Assembly (NCBI GenBank): GCA_046351595.1
Contig: JAXLYE010000002.1
Span: 496,001-560,000 of the forward strand
Origin: JAXLYE01 sp046351595
GTDB lineage: Bacteria; Myxococcota_A; Polyangia; Palsa-1104; JAEUJZ01
Length of the DNA: 64,000 nucleotides
Direction of reading: 5' to 3'
Of the stretch, positions 36,294 through 45,125 are shown in pieces (within the stretch, counting starts at the first letter, position 1; every line of letters starts with the position of its first letter). The notes below the pieces were generated by a model. That model did not search any database, was not told the DNA's origin, and saw only the letters and a program-made list of their open reading frames with translations. A program made the position numbers and the translations under genes.

Positions 36294-36500
36294 TCAGTGC
36301 GCCGTCTTCCCGCGCCGAGCCGCGGCTTTGACCGCTCGTCTGCGCAGATCCTCCGTCTCCCGTGCAAGCGCCACGGCATACAGCGCCGTGAGGTTCTTGG
36401 GACAGTCCAGGATGCCAGCGCGCTGCGCTTCCCACAGCACCATCTTCGCCTCGGCCACGACTTGAGGATCGAGGTTCACGCTCGTTCGCTTGGCTTGCAT
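36294..36500 (-). CDS. Putative ribbon-helix-helix protein (68 aa)
   Basis: From ATG 36500 the protein reads MQAKRTSVNLDPQVVAEAK..., which fits an RHH fold: a strand (RTSVNLD), helix A (PQVVAEAKMVLWEAQ) and helix B (PKNLTALYAVALARETEDL), with a basic C-terminus. RHH proteins are DNA-binding repressors or antitoxins and bind repeated palindromic sites as dimers. No toxin gene is adjacent. It lies upstream of paralog 2 on the same strand, with array B between them, so the two could share a transcript or a regulator. An in-frame ATG at 36515 is an alternative start. The fold call is by pattern only. Confidence 0.55.
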   Translation of the reverse strand: MQAKRTSVNLDPQVVAEAKMVLWEAQRAGILDCPKNLTALYAVALARETEDLRRRAVKAAARRGKTAH

Positions 36501-36864
36501 GCCCTGTTCACGCACGGTCGCGGCGTCGCTGTCAACTACGGGCTTGTTTTTCTCATGTTGGCATGCAACTTGGATAGTCCCGGCCGTTGAGATCCCACCG
36601 GCTCAACCCCTTCCCGAGGAGGTTCCGAGAGAGCGCGACCCTGACCTGATCGCAGAAACGAAAGAGCCCTCGCCGTGTTGGAGCACGACGAGGGCCGGTG
36701 TTCCCCGAGGATCCGTCCCCCGTGGAACGAAGCGCACGTTACCACGGGTCTGCCCTGCTTGCGCATGTGGAGACTCGCTATGAGGCTGCGAAGCCTGGTT
36801 GCACTGGTCTGCCGTCGGCATCTGCCGTCGGCCGTGGTTCCCTCTTGCCGTCGGGAGGGGCGCC
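36501..36864. other. Intergenic region without supported genes
   Basis: Several short open frames exist on both strands, but none has a ribosome site plus plausible protein composition. The last 15 bases hold the strong ribosome site GGGAGGGG for the gene at 36865. Confidence 0.4.
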
Positions 36865-37608
36865 ATGTTGGTTAACTGGGGTCTGCCGACTCCCGACGGA
36901 GCGATCTGGGTGGGCGTCGTCTTGTTCGCCGGGGCGCTCGGCCTGGCGGCGCTCGGGGTGTGGCGCCGCGACCGCCGGGCGCTGCGCCGCCGAGCCGCTG
37001 AACGGGACGCGGTGCCGCGGCCGGTCCCGGAGAGGGACACAGCACCGTGCCACACGGTTCCCGAGAGGAGGCTGCGTTCAGCTGGAGCGACCGACGCGCC
37101 GCAAGCCCCGGCCGCCCGCAGGACCAACCTGCAGGTCCATGGTCTCGAGAACAACGGCGCCCTCGCTCGGCGCCTGTGGCGGACCGTGGCCGAGGTCTCG
37201 CGCGTGCTGCCGCCGCACTCGTTTCGCGTCGAGGTGCTGCTCGACTGCCGCGGGCTCTCGATTGAGGAACCGGCGTTCTCCCTGGCGCTGGCTGCGCTCC
37301 TCCTTCACGCGGCGCAGCTCGGGCGGTCGCACTTCGTCGAGCTGGCGCCGCTGGCGCCTGAACACCCGCTTTATCGTCGCAGCGCCAGCCCGCAGCTCAT
37401 CGTACACATCACCACCGAGCCGGAGCAACCGGGGCTGCCGTCGTTTTTGGCTGACCGCGCGATTGACCTCTGCCGGCTCGCGGGCGGTGCGGGCTCTGTC
37501 GAAACCGACAGCAACCTGTGGCTGATCTGGCCGACGCGCCCGCAGCCGGCGGGTGCGGGGATTCAGACACCCGATGCTACCGCGCAAACCGCTGCGCTCT
37601 GTGCCTAG
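36865..37608 (+). CDS. Membrane-anchored protein of unknown function
   Basis: 247 residues from ATG 36865, preceded by GGGAGGGG at ideal spacing (an in-frame reading from 36799 is less likely). One N-terminal membrane span (IWVGVVLFAGALGLAALGVW) is followed by a strongly basic cytoplasmic segment and an Arg/Pro/Glu linker. A ~150-residue soluble domain follows (LQVHGLENNGALARRLWRTVAEV...SFRVEVLLDCRGLSIEEPAFSLALAALLL). No family is recognised. It is the first gene of a plus-strand run with the POT transporter, EgtD-like enzyme and AAA+ regulator (76-base gap to the next start), so it may be part of the same pathway. Confidence 0.6.
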   Translation: MLVNWGLPTPDGAIWVGVVLFAGALGLAALGVWRRDRRALRRRAAERDAVPRPVPERDTAPCHTVPERRLRSAGATDAPQAPAARRTNLQVHGLENNGALARRLWRTVAEVSRVLPPHSFRVEVLLDCRGLSIEEPAFSLALAALLLHAAQLGRSHFVELAPLAPEHPLYRRSASPQLIVHITTEPEQPGLPSFLADRAIDLCRLAGGAGSVETDSNLWLIWPTRPQPAGAGIQTPDATAQTAALCA

Positions 37609-37684
37609 CGCGCTGCCCGCGGGGAGCACGTCTTGGGCCTGGCCCAATCCGGCGCCCCGCGGCGCGGCCTCCACGGAGGACGCC

Positions 37685-39250
37685 ATGACGAGACACCACC
37701 CTCGTGCTCTGTATCTCCTCGCGCTCGTCCAGCTTTGGGAGCGCTTTGCTTGCTTCGCGACGCTGCCGCTGCTCGTCTTGTACTTGCAGCAAGTCCACGG
37801 CCTGCGCCCCGACGGGTCCATGCTGCTGTTCGGGACGCTGCAGGCGCTGTCCTACCTGAGCGGGCTGCCCGGCGGGCTGCTAGCCGACCGATGGCTCGGG
37901 CGACGGTTCGCGACATTGCTCGGGACGTTGCTGCTGACGCTCGGGTACGGAGCGCTGGCGCTCGATCGGCCGCAGTTCCTCGGGCCGGCGCTGCTGCTGC
38001 TGGTCGCCGGGCACGGGCTCTTCAAGCCGGCGCTGCATGCGCTCGCCGGGTCGCTCTACCGCGACGGCGACCCGCGGCGCGACAGCGGCTTCCTGCTGAT
38101 GCACTGCATCTTCAATGCGGGCGCCGCCGTCGCTCCGGTCGTCGCCGAGTGGGCGCGAGCGCGCTGGGGCTGGGCCGCGATCTTCCAGGTCGCCGCGCTC
38201 GGGATGCTGGCCAGCACGGCCTGCTTTGCGGCGAGCGCGGCCGCCCTGCGCCCCGCACACCCCGTCACTGTCCTGCCTGACGCGAGGGAGCGCGCATCAA
38301 GTGAGGCGCCCGAGCGCGTTCGCGCTTGCTGGCAGATCTGCGCGCTGGGCGTCATGTACTGGGTCGCGGCCGCGCAGGCCACGACCTCTCTGACGCTGTT
38401 CGCCGAGCAGCACACCGAACTGCGCCTGTCACTTCTCGGTCGGGGGCTACCCGTGGCCCCGGGACACTTCATGTCCCTGTACTCGCTCCTGGTGCTCACG
38501 CTGGCGCCGCCGCTGGGCTGGCTCCTGTCGGGCCTGTGCCGGCGCGGTGCGGCGCTGTCGACCGCGGGCAAGATGGCGGGGGGCTTTGTCGCCACCGCCG
38601 CCGCCTTCGCGGTGATGACCCTGGCGGGGCTGCAGGGCGGCGATACCGCCCGGGTCGGCCTCGGCTGGCTCGGCGGCTGCTACATGCTGCTGACGCTCGG
38701 GGAGCTGCTGCTGGCGCCGATGGGCCTGGCATTGGTCACGCGCCTTGCGCCGCCGCAGAAGACCTCGCGCCTGGTGGCGCTGTGGTTTGCCGCGACGGCC
38801 GCGGGCAATGAGTTGGCGGGGCTTCTGGGCTTTCTGTGGACGCGCTGGCCGCATCATCGCTACTTCGGCGCGCTGGCGCTGCTGTCGCTGGGGGCGGCGG
38901 CTGCGATCCTGAACCGGCTGGGGGCTTTTGAGATTCTGCTCGCGGGCTCCCGTAGCGAGGAGTATGCGGCCGCGCGCGACGAGTGCATGGTGGTTCTCGC
39001 TGTTTCCGAATCCTCCGAGCTCCCGTCGGCCCCCTCCTCGTCGCCAGCACCTCTTAAGCGCGTGCGACGGCTCCTTGCGGTGCTGGTCATTGCAGCCCCC
39101 GTGCCTCTGATCGCCTGCAGCCGGCTGCCGCTTCCGGCCCGCGCGTTCAGCGCCATCGGCTGCGGCCTGGCGGTGCTGCTGGCTGGCTCCTTCCTGATCG
39201 CGCAGGCGATCGACGGCCGCCCGTTTCGTGCGCGTGAGCGTGCAGCATGA
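37685..39250 (+). CDS. POT/PTR-family proton-coupled peptide transporter-like protein
   Basis: 521 residues from ATG 37685, with GGAGG upstream. About twelve hydrophobic segments are visible. The N-terminal LYLLALVQLWERFACFATLPLLVLYLQ corresponds to the POT TM1 signature, and LSGLPGGLLADRWLGRR and HGLFKPALHALAGSLYRDGDPRRDSGF match the following family motifs. The usual ExxER proton-coupling motif reads QLWER here, so the first Glu is Gln. A ~100-residue C-terminal extension carries two more membrane segments. The gene overlaps the EgtD-like gene by 4 bases (ATGA). It may export or import a modified amino acid or peptide made by the neighbours. Confidence 0.78.
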   Translation: MTRHHPRALYLLALVQLWERFACFATLPLLVLYLQQVHGLRPDGSMLLFGTLQALSYLSGLPGGLLADRWLGRRFATLLGTLLLTLGYGALALDRPQFLGPALLLLVAGHGLFKPALHALAGSLYRDGDPRRDSGFLLMHCIFNAGAAVAPVVAEWARARWGWAAIFQVAALGMLASTACFAASAAALRPAHPVTVLPDARERASSEAPERVRACWQICALGVMYWVAAAQATTSLTLFAEQHTELRLSLLGRGLPVAPGHFMSLYSLLVLTLAPPLGWLLSGLCRRGAALSTAGKMAGGFVATAAAFAVMTLAGLQGGDTARVGLGWLGGCYMLLTLGELLLAPMGLALVTRLAPPQKTSRLVALWFAATAAGNELAGLLGFLWTRWPHHRYFGALALLSLGAAAAILNRLGAFEILLAGSRSEEYAAARDECMVVLAVSESSELPSAPSSSPAPLKRVRRLLAVLVIAAPVPLIACSRLPLPARAFSAIGCGLAVLLAGSFLIAQAIDGRPFRARERAA

Positions 39251-40281
39251 GGCGGCGCCCGCTTGCTACGCCGCGGCCGTCGCAGCCGCCGGAACGGGAC
39301 CGCTGGCTCAACTGCGTGCTGACGCCACACCGTCGGCTGAGTCGGGAGGCCGCCGAGATGCCCCACACGCTGCGCGCCGAACGGACCGCGCTGCGCCCGG
39401 TCTGGGCCTATCTAGGGCCCGCCAGCGCCGAGGCGTACCGCCTCTATGTCCGACGTTTTCCGGAGGCGCAAGCGCGTGCGGCCCGCCTGGACCTGCTGGC
39501 CACTGCGATCCGACCGCACCTGCGCGCCGCGCCGCTCGACGTGCTGGTGCTGGGGATCGGCGAGGGGCGGCAGGACCTCTACCTGGCGACGCGGCTGCTC
39601 GGAACGGGCGCTCCCGCGTCCTCGCTGGGGCTGGTGGACCTGAGCGAGCCGCTGCTGACCCCTGCCTATGTCCACGCGCTCGAGGCCCTGCCGCACGTTG
39701 CGGTCTGGGCCCTGCTCGCGGACCTGGAGGAGCTGTCATCGTATGCAGACCTCCTGTCCCTCTCGGGGCGGCAGCGCGTGATCACCCTGCTCGGCGGCAC
39801 GCTCGGCGAGATCGAGGACGAGCTGCGCTTTGTACGCTACGGCCTGGCCTTCTGCGGCGCGGGGGATGTGCTGGTGCTCGACCTTCCGCTGTCGGCCGGC
39901 GAGAACCCCGACGTGGTTTGGGCGTGCCAGGGCGAGGCGGTACAGCGGCAGCTCGACGAGGCGAAGCCTTGGCTCACGACGGCCCTCACGCCGTACGCGG
40001 CCGGCGAGCCGATCGAGTGGACGCTGCGCCTGGACCTAGATGCAGCGCTTCCCGGCAGCTACGCCTGGACCGCGGTCGCGCTCCTTCCCGGTGAGTCCCC
40101 GCCTCGTGAGATCGAGCTGTGGCGGCGCAAGCACTACCAGCCCGCGCCGCTGCGCGAGCGGCTGGGCGCGCTCGGTTGGGAGCAAGTAGCCGCCTGCCGC
40201 TACGGCGAGGCGCTGCCTGGCGAGCTGCAGGTCTACCGTCGCGGCGGGGCAGCGGAACCCACACCCCCGAGGGCGCCATGA
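39247..40281 (+). CDS. EgtD-like (histidine-specific type) SAM methyltransferase
   Basis: 344 residues. The SAM domain contains VLVLGIGEGRQDLYLATRLL (SAM loop), LGLVDLSEPLLTPAYVHAL and the block VITLLGGTLGEIEDE, which matches the 'FlGstiGN' segment of EgtD-type enzymes that trimethylate amino acids. WELWRRKHY-type sequence near the C-terminus (EIELWRRKHYQPAPL) fits the same family. The Arg/Pro-rich N-terminus is variable. The start overlaps the POT gene stop and the stop overlaps the regulator start, both ATGA, so the three are made together. The substrate is unknown; an amino acid is the inference. Confidence 0.65.
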   Translation: MRRRPLATPRPSQPPERDRWLNCVLTPHRRLSREAAEMPHTLRAERTALRPVWAYLGPASAEAYRLYVRRFPEAQARAARLDLLATAIRPHLRAAPLDVLVLGIGEGRQDLYLATRLLGTGAPASSLGLVDLSEPLLTPAYVHALEALPHVAVWALLADLEELSSYADLLSLSGRQRVITLLGGTLGEIEDELRFVRYGLAFCGAGDVLVLDLPLSAGENPDVVWACQGEAVQRQLDEAKPWLTTALTPYAAGEPIEWTLRLDLDAALPGSYAWTAVALLPGESPPREIELWRRKHYQPAPLRERLGALGWEQVAACRYGEALPGELQVYRRGGAAEPTPPRAP

Positions 40282-41180
40282 TGCCGCAAGCAAGAATTCC
40301 CGCGCTCGGCCTGGTCTGCGAGTCGCGAGTGATGCGCCGGTTCGTCACGGAGCTGGAACACGCCGCGGCGAGCGAGGTGCCCGTGCTCATCTGGGGCGAG
40401 CCTGGCGTCGGCAAGGAGCGCGCAGCCCGAGCACTACACGAGCGCTCAGGTCGAGGGACACAGCCGCTCGAGGTGATCCGCTGCAGCGGGCTGGATGGGG
40501 CGGCGCTACAGGCCGCGCTCGCGGACGTGCTGCCGCGAGCGCGCAGCGGCTCGGTGCTGCTCGATGGCGTCGAAGAGCTGGGGGCGGATGCGCAGGTCGA
40601 GCTGCTGCGCGTGCTGCAGTCGCCGCTTGCACGGACGTCATCCGAGCCCCCGCCGCGCCGCCTCCGGCAGGAGCCCCGCTGGATCAGCAACGCGGCCGAG
40701 GAGCTGGAGCCGCTGGTGCGGCGCGGTCGTCTGCGCCGGGATCTGTACCATCGTCTGACCGCTGTCCGGCTGCACCTGCCGCCATTGCGGGCACGCAAGG
40801 CCGATCTGCCCGCGCTGGCCGCCGAGGTGCTGGCCGAGCGGAGCCGCAGCGAGGCGCCGCGCCTCTCGTGCGAAGAGGAAGTGCTGGCCCGGCTCGGCGA
40901 CTACCCCTGGCCGGGCAACGTACGCGAGCTGGAGGGGGTCCTTCTGCAGGCCGGGTGGCGGGCGCGCGACGGCGTGCTGCGCCGCGCGGACCTGGAGGAT
41001 CTGCTGGCTCCGGCTGCACGAGACGCCACGGTGCAGATCCCGCTGGGGACGTCGCTGGCCGCGGCCGAGCAGGTCCTGATGCGGGCGACGCTTGCGGCGC
41101 TGGGCGGGAACAAGAAGCGGACGGCGGAGGTGCTGGGGATCACCCGCCGGACGCTGTACCTGAAGCTGGCGCGTACCTGA
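40278..41180 (+). CDS. AAA+ regulator of the NtrC type lacking the sigma-54 contact loop
   Basis: 300 residues from ATG 40278. Walker A is GEPGVGKE, the Walker-B-like strand is GSVLLDGVEEL, and DLYHRLTAVRLHLPPLRARKADLPAL plus YPWPGNVRELEGVLLQAG are classic NtrC-family sequences. A Fis-type HTH ends the protein (ALGGNKKRTAEVLGITRRTLYLKL). The ~30-residue segment that normally carries GAFTGA, between the CSGL strand and Walker B, is missing. Such proteins cannot open sigma-54 promoters in the usual way and may act through sigma-70 or as DNA-binding switches. No receiver or sensor domain is present. It is the last gene of the run from 36865. Confidence 0.8.
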   Translation: MMPQARIPALGLVCESRVMRRFVTELEHAAASEVPVLIWGEPGVGKERAARALHERSGRGTQPLEVIRCSGLDGAALQAALADVLPRARSGSVLLDGVEELGADAQVELLRVLQSPLARTSSEPPPRRLRQEPRWISNAAEELEPLVRRGRLRRDLYHRLTAVRLHLPPLRARKADLPALAAEVLAERSRSEAPRLSCEEEVLARLGDYPWPGNVRELEGVLLQAGWRARDGVLRRADLEDLLAPAARDATVQIPLGTSLAAAEQVLMRATLAALGGNKKRTAEVLGITRRTLYLKLART

Positions 41181-41720
41181 GCGGACGTGTCGTCGCCCCT
41201 GCGAGCCGACGCGCACGCTGCGTACATGGATGCGCACCTGGCAGCATCGCCGGAACGTGAGGATCGTTCCGCGTGGTTCCATGAAGAGCGGATTTATCCC
41301 GCAGGCACTGGAGCGTACGAGACGACCAGACAGTCTCGGAGTTACAGGTGCAGGATGAGGTGGTTCCATGCGGAAAGCTGCTCTCTTCCGCGGTTCAGAG
41401 CAGAAGCACGCAAGTATCCGAATAGCAGGACTTCTGTGAAACGGCCCCACGGGTCAAGCACATCTTCTTCTGTTTTTCGCTCATCTGCTCCGGCTGCGTC
41501 CGCTTCTTCGAGGGCCACTCGGCCTTCTGTTCGCGCTCTTTCTTGACGAGCCTTGCTCGTCGGCGCACCAGAGGATTCGGGAGGGAGCCAGGCGCCATCT
41601 GTCACACGAGCCTCGGAGGCTCCGTCCTGCTACCGCGCTCAGGCTCCTTTTTGGGACTCTCGTCGAAACCTATGCTGCTTGGCAGGTTGCTCCTTGTGGA
41701 CTCCGTCGGGTCGGCCTCGC
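41181..41720. other. Intergenic region with one inverted repeat
   Basis: No gene is supported. GGAACG (41252-41257) and CGTTCC (41265-41270) form a short inverted repeat with a 7-base spacer. The minus-strand open frames at 41342-41605 have no family signal. Confidence 0.4.
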
Positions 41721-42796
41721 TCAGGCCGCCAGGCTCGGGCGGGGCGGTTGCTGACTCGGCCTGGCCGCCGGGATGCGTGCGGGTTTGGGCGGCTCGGCCT
41801 GGTAGTCCGTTCCGTCCCGCAGCATCGCGTACATCACCCCGGCCAGCCTCCGCGCCAGCGCCACCGTGGCGATGCGCTTGCCTCGTCGCTGTTGAATCTT
41901 TTCCGCCCACTCCTGCAGCCGCGCGGTCTGCGGCTTCTTCAGTCGCATCACGCCGAGCGCTGCCTGCACCAACAGCACGCGCATCTGCTTGTGCCCGGCC
42001 TTGGTGATGTGCCCTCGCAGCTGCTTCCCCCCGAGCTCTTCTCTCGGGGCACCAGGCCCAGGTAGCTCATCACCTGGTGCGCTCCCTCGAAGCGCCCCGC
42101 GCCATCGAGCACCGCCAGGAACATCAGCGAGATGATCGGCCCCACGCCCGGGAGCTGCTGCAGCCGCGCGGCCTGCTCGTTGGCTTTGGCGCGCTGGCAC
42201 AGCTCTTTGTCCAGCTGCTCGATGCGCTCGTTGAGCGGCTGCAGCATCGAGACCAGCGGCGCCAGCAGCGACGCCAGCTCCGGCTCCAGCTCCACACGCG
42301 CAAGGCGCTGCTCGAACTGCTCAGCCGCTCCGCTGCCCACGCGGTAGCCGCAGCGCAACAGCTCAGCGCTGAGCTGGTTGATCAGCTTTGTGCGCGTCTG
42401 CACCAGGGCCTGGCGGACCTGCACCTGCGTGCGCACGGCGCGCTGCGCGTCGCTGAGCCGGTGCGCGGCCTTGTAGGCCCCGAGCTTGGCCGCTTGAGCC
42501 AGGGCGCGCGCATCCCTCTTGTCGGTCTTGAGCCTCTTATCGCGCGTAGCATACATGGGAGCAAAGCCGGGGTCGGCGACGACGACCTCGAAGCCCAGAG
42601 ACTCCAGGTGGCGAGCGACCCACTCGGCCGGCGTGCTGGCCTCGAGCACAATGCGAGCGGGCAGATAGGCGCGCAGCACGTCGGCCAGATCGGGCCGCGT
42701 GGTCGGCACGCGGGTCTCGTACGCAACAGCGCCCTGCTCATCGAGGATGCAGATCTGGGATTGCATTTTGTGCACGTCGATGCCGATGTAGTGCAT
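41721..42796 (-). pseudogene. IS110-family transposase with a one-base frameshift
   Basis: From ATG 42796 the frame gives a full IS110 N-terminus: a RuvC-like DEDD domain with MHYIGIDVHKMQSQICIL, IVLEAST and KTDKRDARALAQ. The C-terminal Transposase_20 domain follows (LPGVGPIISLMFLAVLDGAGRF...YLGLVPREKSSGG). At a run of six C on the plus strand (42027-42032) the frame is lost. Adding one base restores SSGGKQLRGHITKAGHK and the normal C-terminus to 41721, with the catalytic-serine region across the break. The frame is either inactivated or rescued by slippage on the G-run. The element ends are not visible, as IS110 elements lack inverted repeats. Confidence 0.85.
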
Positions 42797-42905
42797 GGCT
42801 GGCCTCCACCGTGTGCGCCACCGTCGAGAACGGTAGAGCGCGTCTTGTTGGTTGTGTGGAGCCTCTGGCTACCACGTTGCGGTGGCGGCCAGCCGTTTCA
42901 TCCTA

Positions 42906-44400
42906 TCTGTCGAACCCACCCGCCAAGTCCGCCTCAGCGCCTCCAGACCAGGCAGCAAAAGTTGAGCGCTGTCCGATTCTGTGATCTACCGGCCCCATGC
43001 CGCCCCTCCGCGATGCAACCTCCCCCGTCGAGCAGCGCCTCGCTGCCTACTTCGATCAGCTCGGTACCGCGCTGTGGGACAGCCGCCAGCGCCACTGCTT
43101 CGCCTCCTACGCCATCGGCCTGATGAGTGAGCTGGAGCGCAAGTCGCTGGAACCCGCCGCCTCCCTGGCCGACGACCCCAAAGCCGCCGAGCGCCTGCAC
43201 CACCGCCTGCAGAACTTCGTCGCCGACGCCCCGTGGCCCGACGCCCAGGTGCGCCGCATCGCCGCTCGCTACGCCCTGTCCGCGATGCAGAAGCGCGCTC
43301 CCATCCAGACCTGGATCTGCGACGACACCTCCTTCCCAAAGAGCGGCGACCACTCTGTCGGCGTGCAGCGGCAGTACTGCGGGGCGCTGGGCAAGGTCGC
43401 AAACTGCCAGGCCGCTCCGTCGCTGAAGGTCGCGACTCCGTATGCGCACCTGCTCCTGGACATGACGCTATATCTGGGACCTAAATGGGCCGACGATCCC
43501 GAACGCCGTAAGGAGGCTCGGATTCCCGATGAGGTGCAGTTCAAGACCAAGCCGAAGCTCATGCTCGATCACATCAAGCTCGCCCGCCGCAACGGAATTC
43601 CACCCGGCGTGGTGCTGGGAGACTCCGCCTTCGGCAATGACCGCACCTTCCGTCAAGGAGTCCGCGAGCAGCAGCTCCACTACATCCTGGGAGTGCACCT
43701 TACGACCTCGGTCTGCCGCATTGGAAAGGACGGAGCCGGGGCTCCGCAGCGCATCGAGCAGATTCTGTCCGCGCTCCCTCCGTCCGCCTTCCGCCGCTAT
43801 CACCTCCGACGAGGGAGCCGCGGTCCGCTGAGCGCGCGTTTCGCCTTTTTGCGCGTGCAGGTACCCCAGGATGAAATAGACAAGTCCCTGTGGCTGATTC
43901 TGGAGTGGCGCGATGACGAAGAATCCCCAAGCCGCGCGCACCTGAGCAGCCTCCCTCCGACGACCAGCCGCACGCGCCTGATCTATCTTATGCGCGAAAG
44001 ATATCGCACAGAACAGGTCTATAGAGAGTGCAAACAGGAGCTGGGACTGGACCGCTACGAAGGCCGAAAATGGCGAGGATTCGAGCACCACGTCACCGTG
44101 GTCCTGTGCTGCTACGCCTTCCTGGTCGCCGAACTGGAAGGCGCTTTTCCCCCCTCAAGATACAAAAGGGAGCTCGCGCGGCGAGCCGAGTTACAATCCG
44201 CACCGCCTGGTGCGAACGGCTGAGCGCCCGCAGCGCCACGTAGCGACGTCGCTGCCGACGCTGCGGCGCCTGATAGGCCGCGTCGCCCGACGCTGGCTGC
44301 TGCGCACACCGCTCTCGTCACGGCATGCCCTCGCGTCGCCCCCGAAAGCCGCCTTTTGCGCGGCCGCCTTACTACCGGGCTAAGCATTTGGATTCGACAG
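42906..44400 (+). mobile_element. IS701-like insertion sequence (approximate ends)
   Basis: CTGTCGAA at 42907 and its reverse complement TTCGACAG ending at 44400 enclose the transposase gene. TCCTA occurs just outside both ends (42901-42905 and 44401-44405). The enclosed length of ~1.5 kb fits the IS701 family. The extra T at the left and the short matching ends make the boundaries tentative. Confidence 0.5.
42997..44223 (+). CDS. IS701-family transposase
   Basis: 408 residues: an intact DDE transposase of the IS701 (IS4-superfamily) type. Landmarks are the first Asp block IQTWICDDTSFPKSGDHSVGVQRQYCGALGKVANCQ, the second Asp region PPGVVLGDSAFGNDRTFRQGV, and the C-terminal Glu region YRTEQVYRECKQELGLDRYEGRKWRGFEHH, typical of the family's Y-(2)-R-(3)-E-(6)-K-like signature. 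The gene has no frame break. It sits between the frameshifted IS110 gene and the polyketide cluster. Confidence 0.9.
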   Translation: MPPLRDATSPVEQRLAAYFDQLGTALWDSRQRHCFASYAIGLMSELERKSLEPAASLADDPKAAERLHHRLQNFVADAPWPDAQVRRIAARYALSAMQKRAPIQTWICDDTSFPKSGDHSVGVQRQYCGALGKVANCQAAPSLKVATPYAHLLLDMTLYLGPKWADDPERRKEARIPDEVQFKTKPKLMLDHIKLARRNGIPPGVVLGDSAFGNDRTFRQGVREQQLHYILGVHLTTSVCRIGKDGAGAPQRIEQILSALPPSAFRRYHLRRGSRGPLSARFAFLRVQVPQDEIDKSLWLILEWRDDEESPSRAHLSSLPPTTSRTRLIYLMRERYRTEQVYRECKQELGLDRYEGRKWRGFEHHVTVVLCCYAFLVAELEGAFPPSRYKRELARRAELQSAPPGANG

Positions 44401-44606
44401 TCCTAATAGATAGCCTGTCTGGCGACGAGGTTCCTTCTCGGAAGTAACGTCTATCTACGTGATGATTCTGTGCGAAGCGCCGACGTGCCGGCGCGTTGGG
44501 AACCCCGTCAGACGGTCTAGAGGAAATCTGTCGGTGGTAAGCTTCCTCATCCACATAAATAACCGGTCCCCTAGATCGGGGCAATCTCACACCGCGGCGC
44601 CCCTTT
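44401..44606. other. Gap between the IS701-like element and the polyketide cluster
   Basis: These ~200 bases contain no supported gene. On the minus strand a CCCC-GATCTA-GGGG inverted repeat near 44570 lies just after the last cyclase gene and may be a weak terminator. Confidence 0.35.
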
Positions 44607-45125
44607 TCAGACATACTCGAACGCGCTGTACACGGCCCCGCTCGAAATCGGCTCCTCCTGCTTCGGGACAGTCACGCAGCGCTCCATGAAGCTCCGCAGA
44701 TCCGAGAGCACCTGGAGGGAGTTCACGTAGATCCCTTCGCTCACCTCTTCGATGGCGACGAACCGATCGTAGCCGCGGATCGCTGAAGACACCTCGAATT
44801 CGTGAACCAGCACGATCTCGCTGCACTGACTGCTTCCGGTGCAGGCCCACGATCCCTTCATCACCTCGAACTGAGCGGGCGCAGATAGCATCTGGAACTC
44901 AATGCGGTCGGTCGCGGGATCGTAGATGCGCAGCGAGCGCACGACATTTTCACCCAGCCGGTTGCGCACCCGCATCTCGAAGACTTCGCGCTCGCCGTGG
45001 CGCTCGATGCGGCGCGCCTCCAGGCAGCTCGCGAAGATCTCGGGATAGAGTTCGATGTTGGCGATCGCCTCGTAGATCTGCTGCGGTGACTTGCGGATGA
45101 ATGCCTTATTCGTAATGGTTTCCAT
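44607..45125 (-). CDS. Polyketide cyclase/aromatase, single SRPBCC (START-like) domain
   Basis: 172 residues, a single SRPBCC fold of the polyketide cyclase type: METITNKAFIRKSPQQIYEAIANIELYPEIF..., a mixed sheet with Arg/Glu-rich strands (EVFEMRVRNRLGENVVRSLRIY) and a long C-terminal helix (LQVLSDLRSFMERCV). Such domains shape and dehydrate poly-beta-ketone chains. It is the last gene of the minus-strand operon and overlaps the previous gene by 20 bases. A GAAGG site precedes the ATG. It is the second cyclase of the cluster, beside the didomain enzyme at 51065-52027, and may close a later ring. Confidence 0.75.
   Translation of the reverse strand: METITNKAFIRKSPQQIYEAIANIELYPEIFASCLEARRIERHGEREVFEMRVRNRLGENVVRSLRIYDPATDRIEFQMLSAPAQFEVMKGSWACTGSSQCSEIVLVHEFEVSSAIRGYDRFVAIEEVSEGIYVNSLQVLSDLRSFMERCVTVPKQEEPISSGAVYSAFEYV

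Noticed and set aside
41342..41605. Small minus-strand frames near the IS110 gene
   Set aside because: No family resemblance, overlapping alternatives in two frames, and no ribosome sites.
44372..44614. Minus-strand frame overlapping the end of the last cyclase gene
   Set aside because: No ribosome site and no plausible protein; it lies partly in the IS701-like element.
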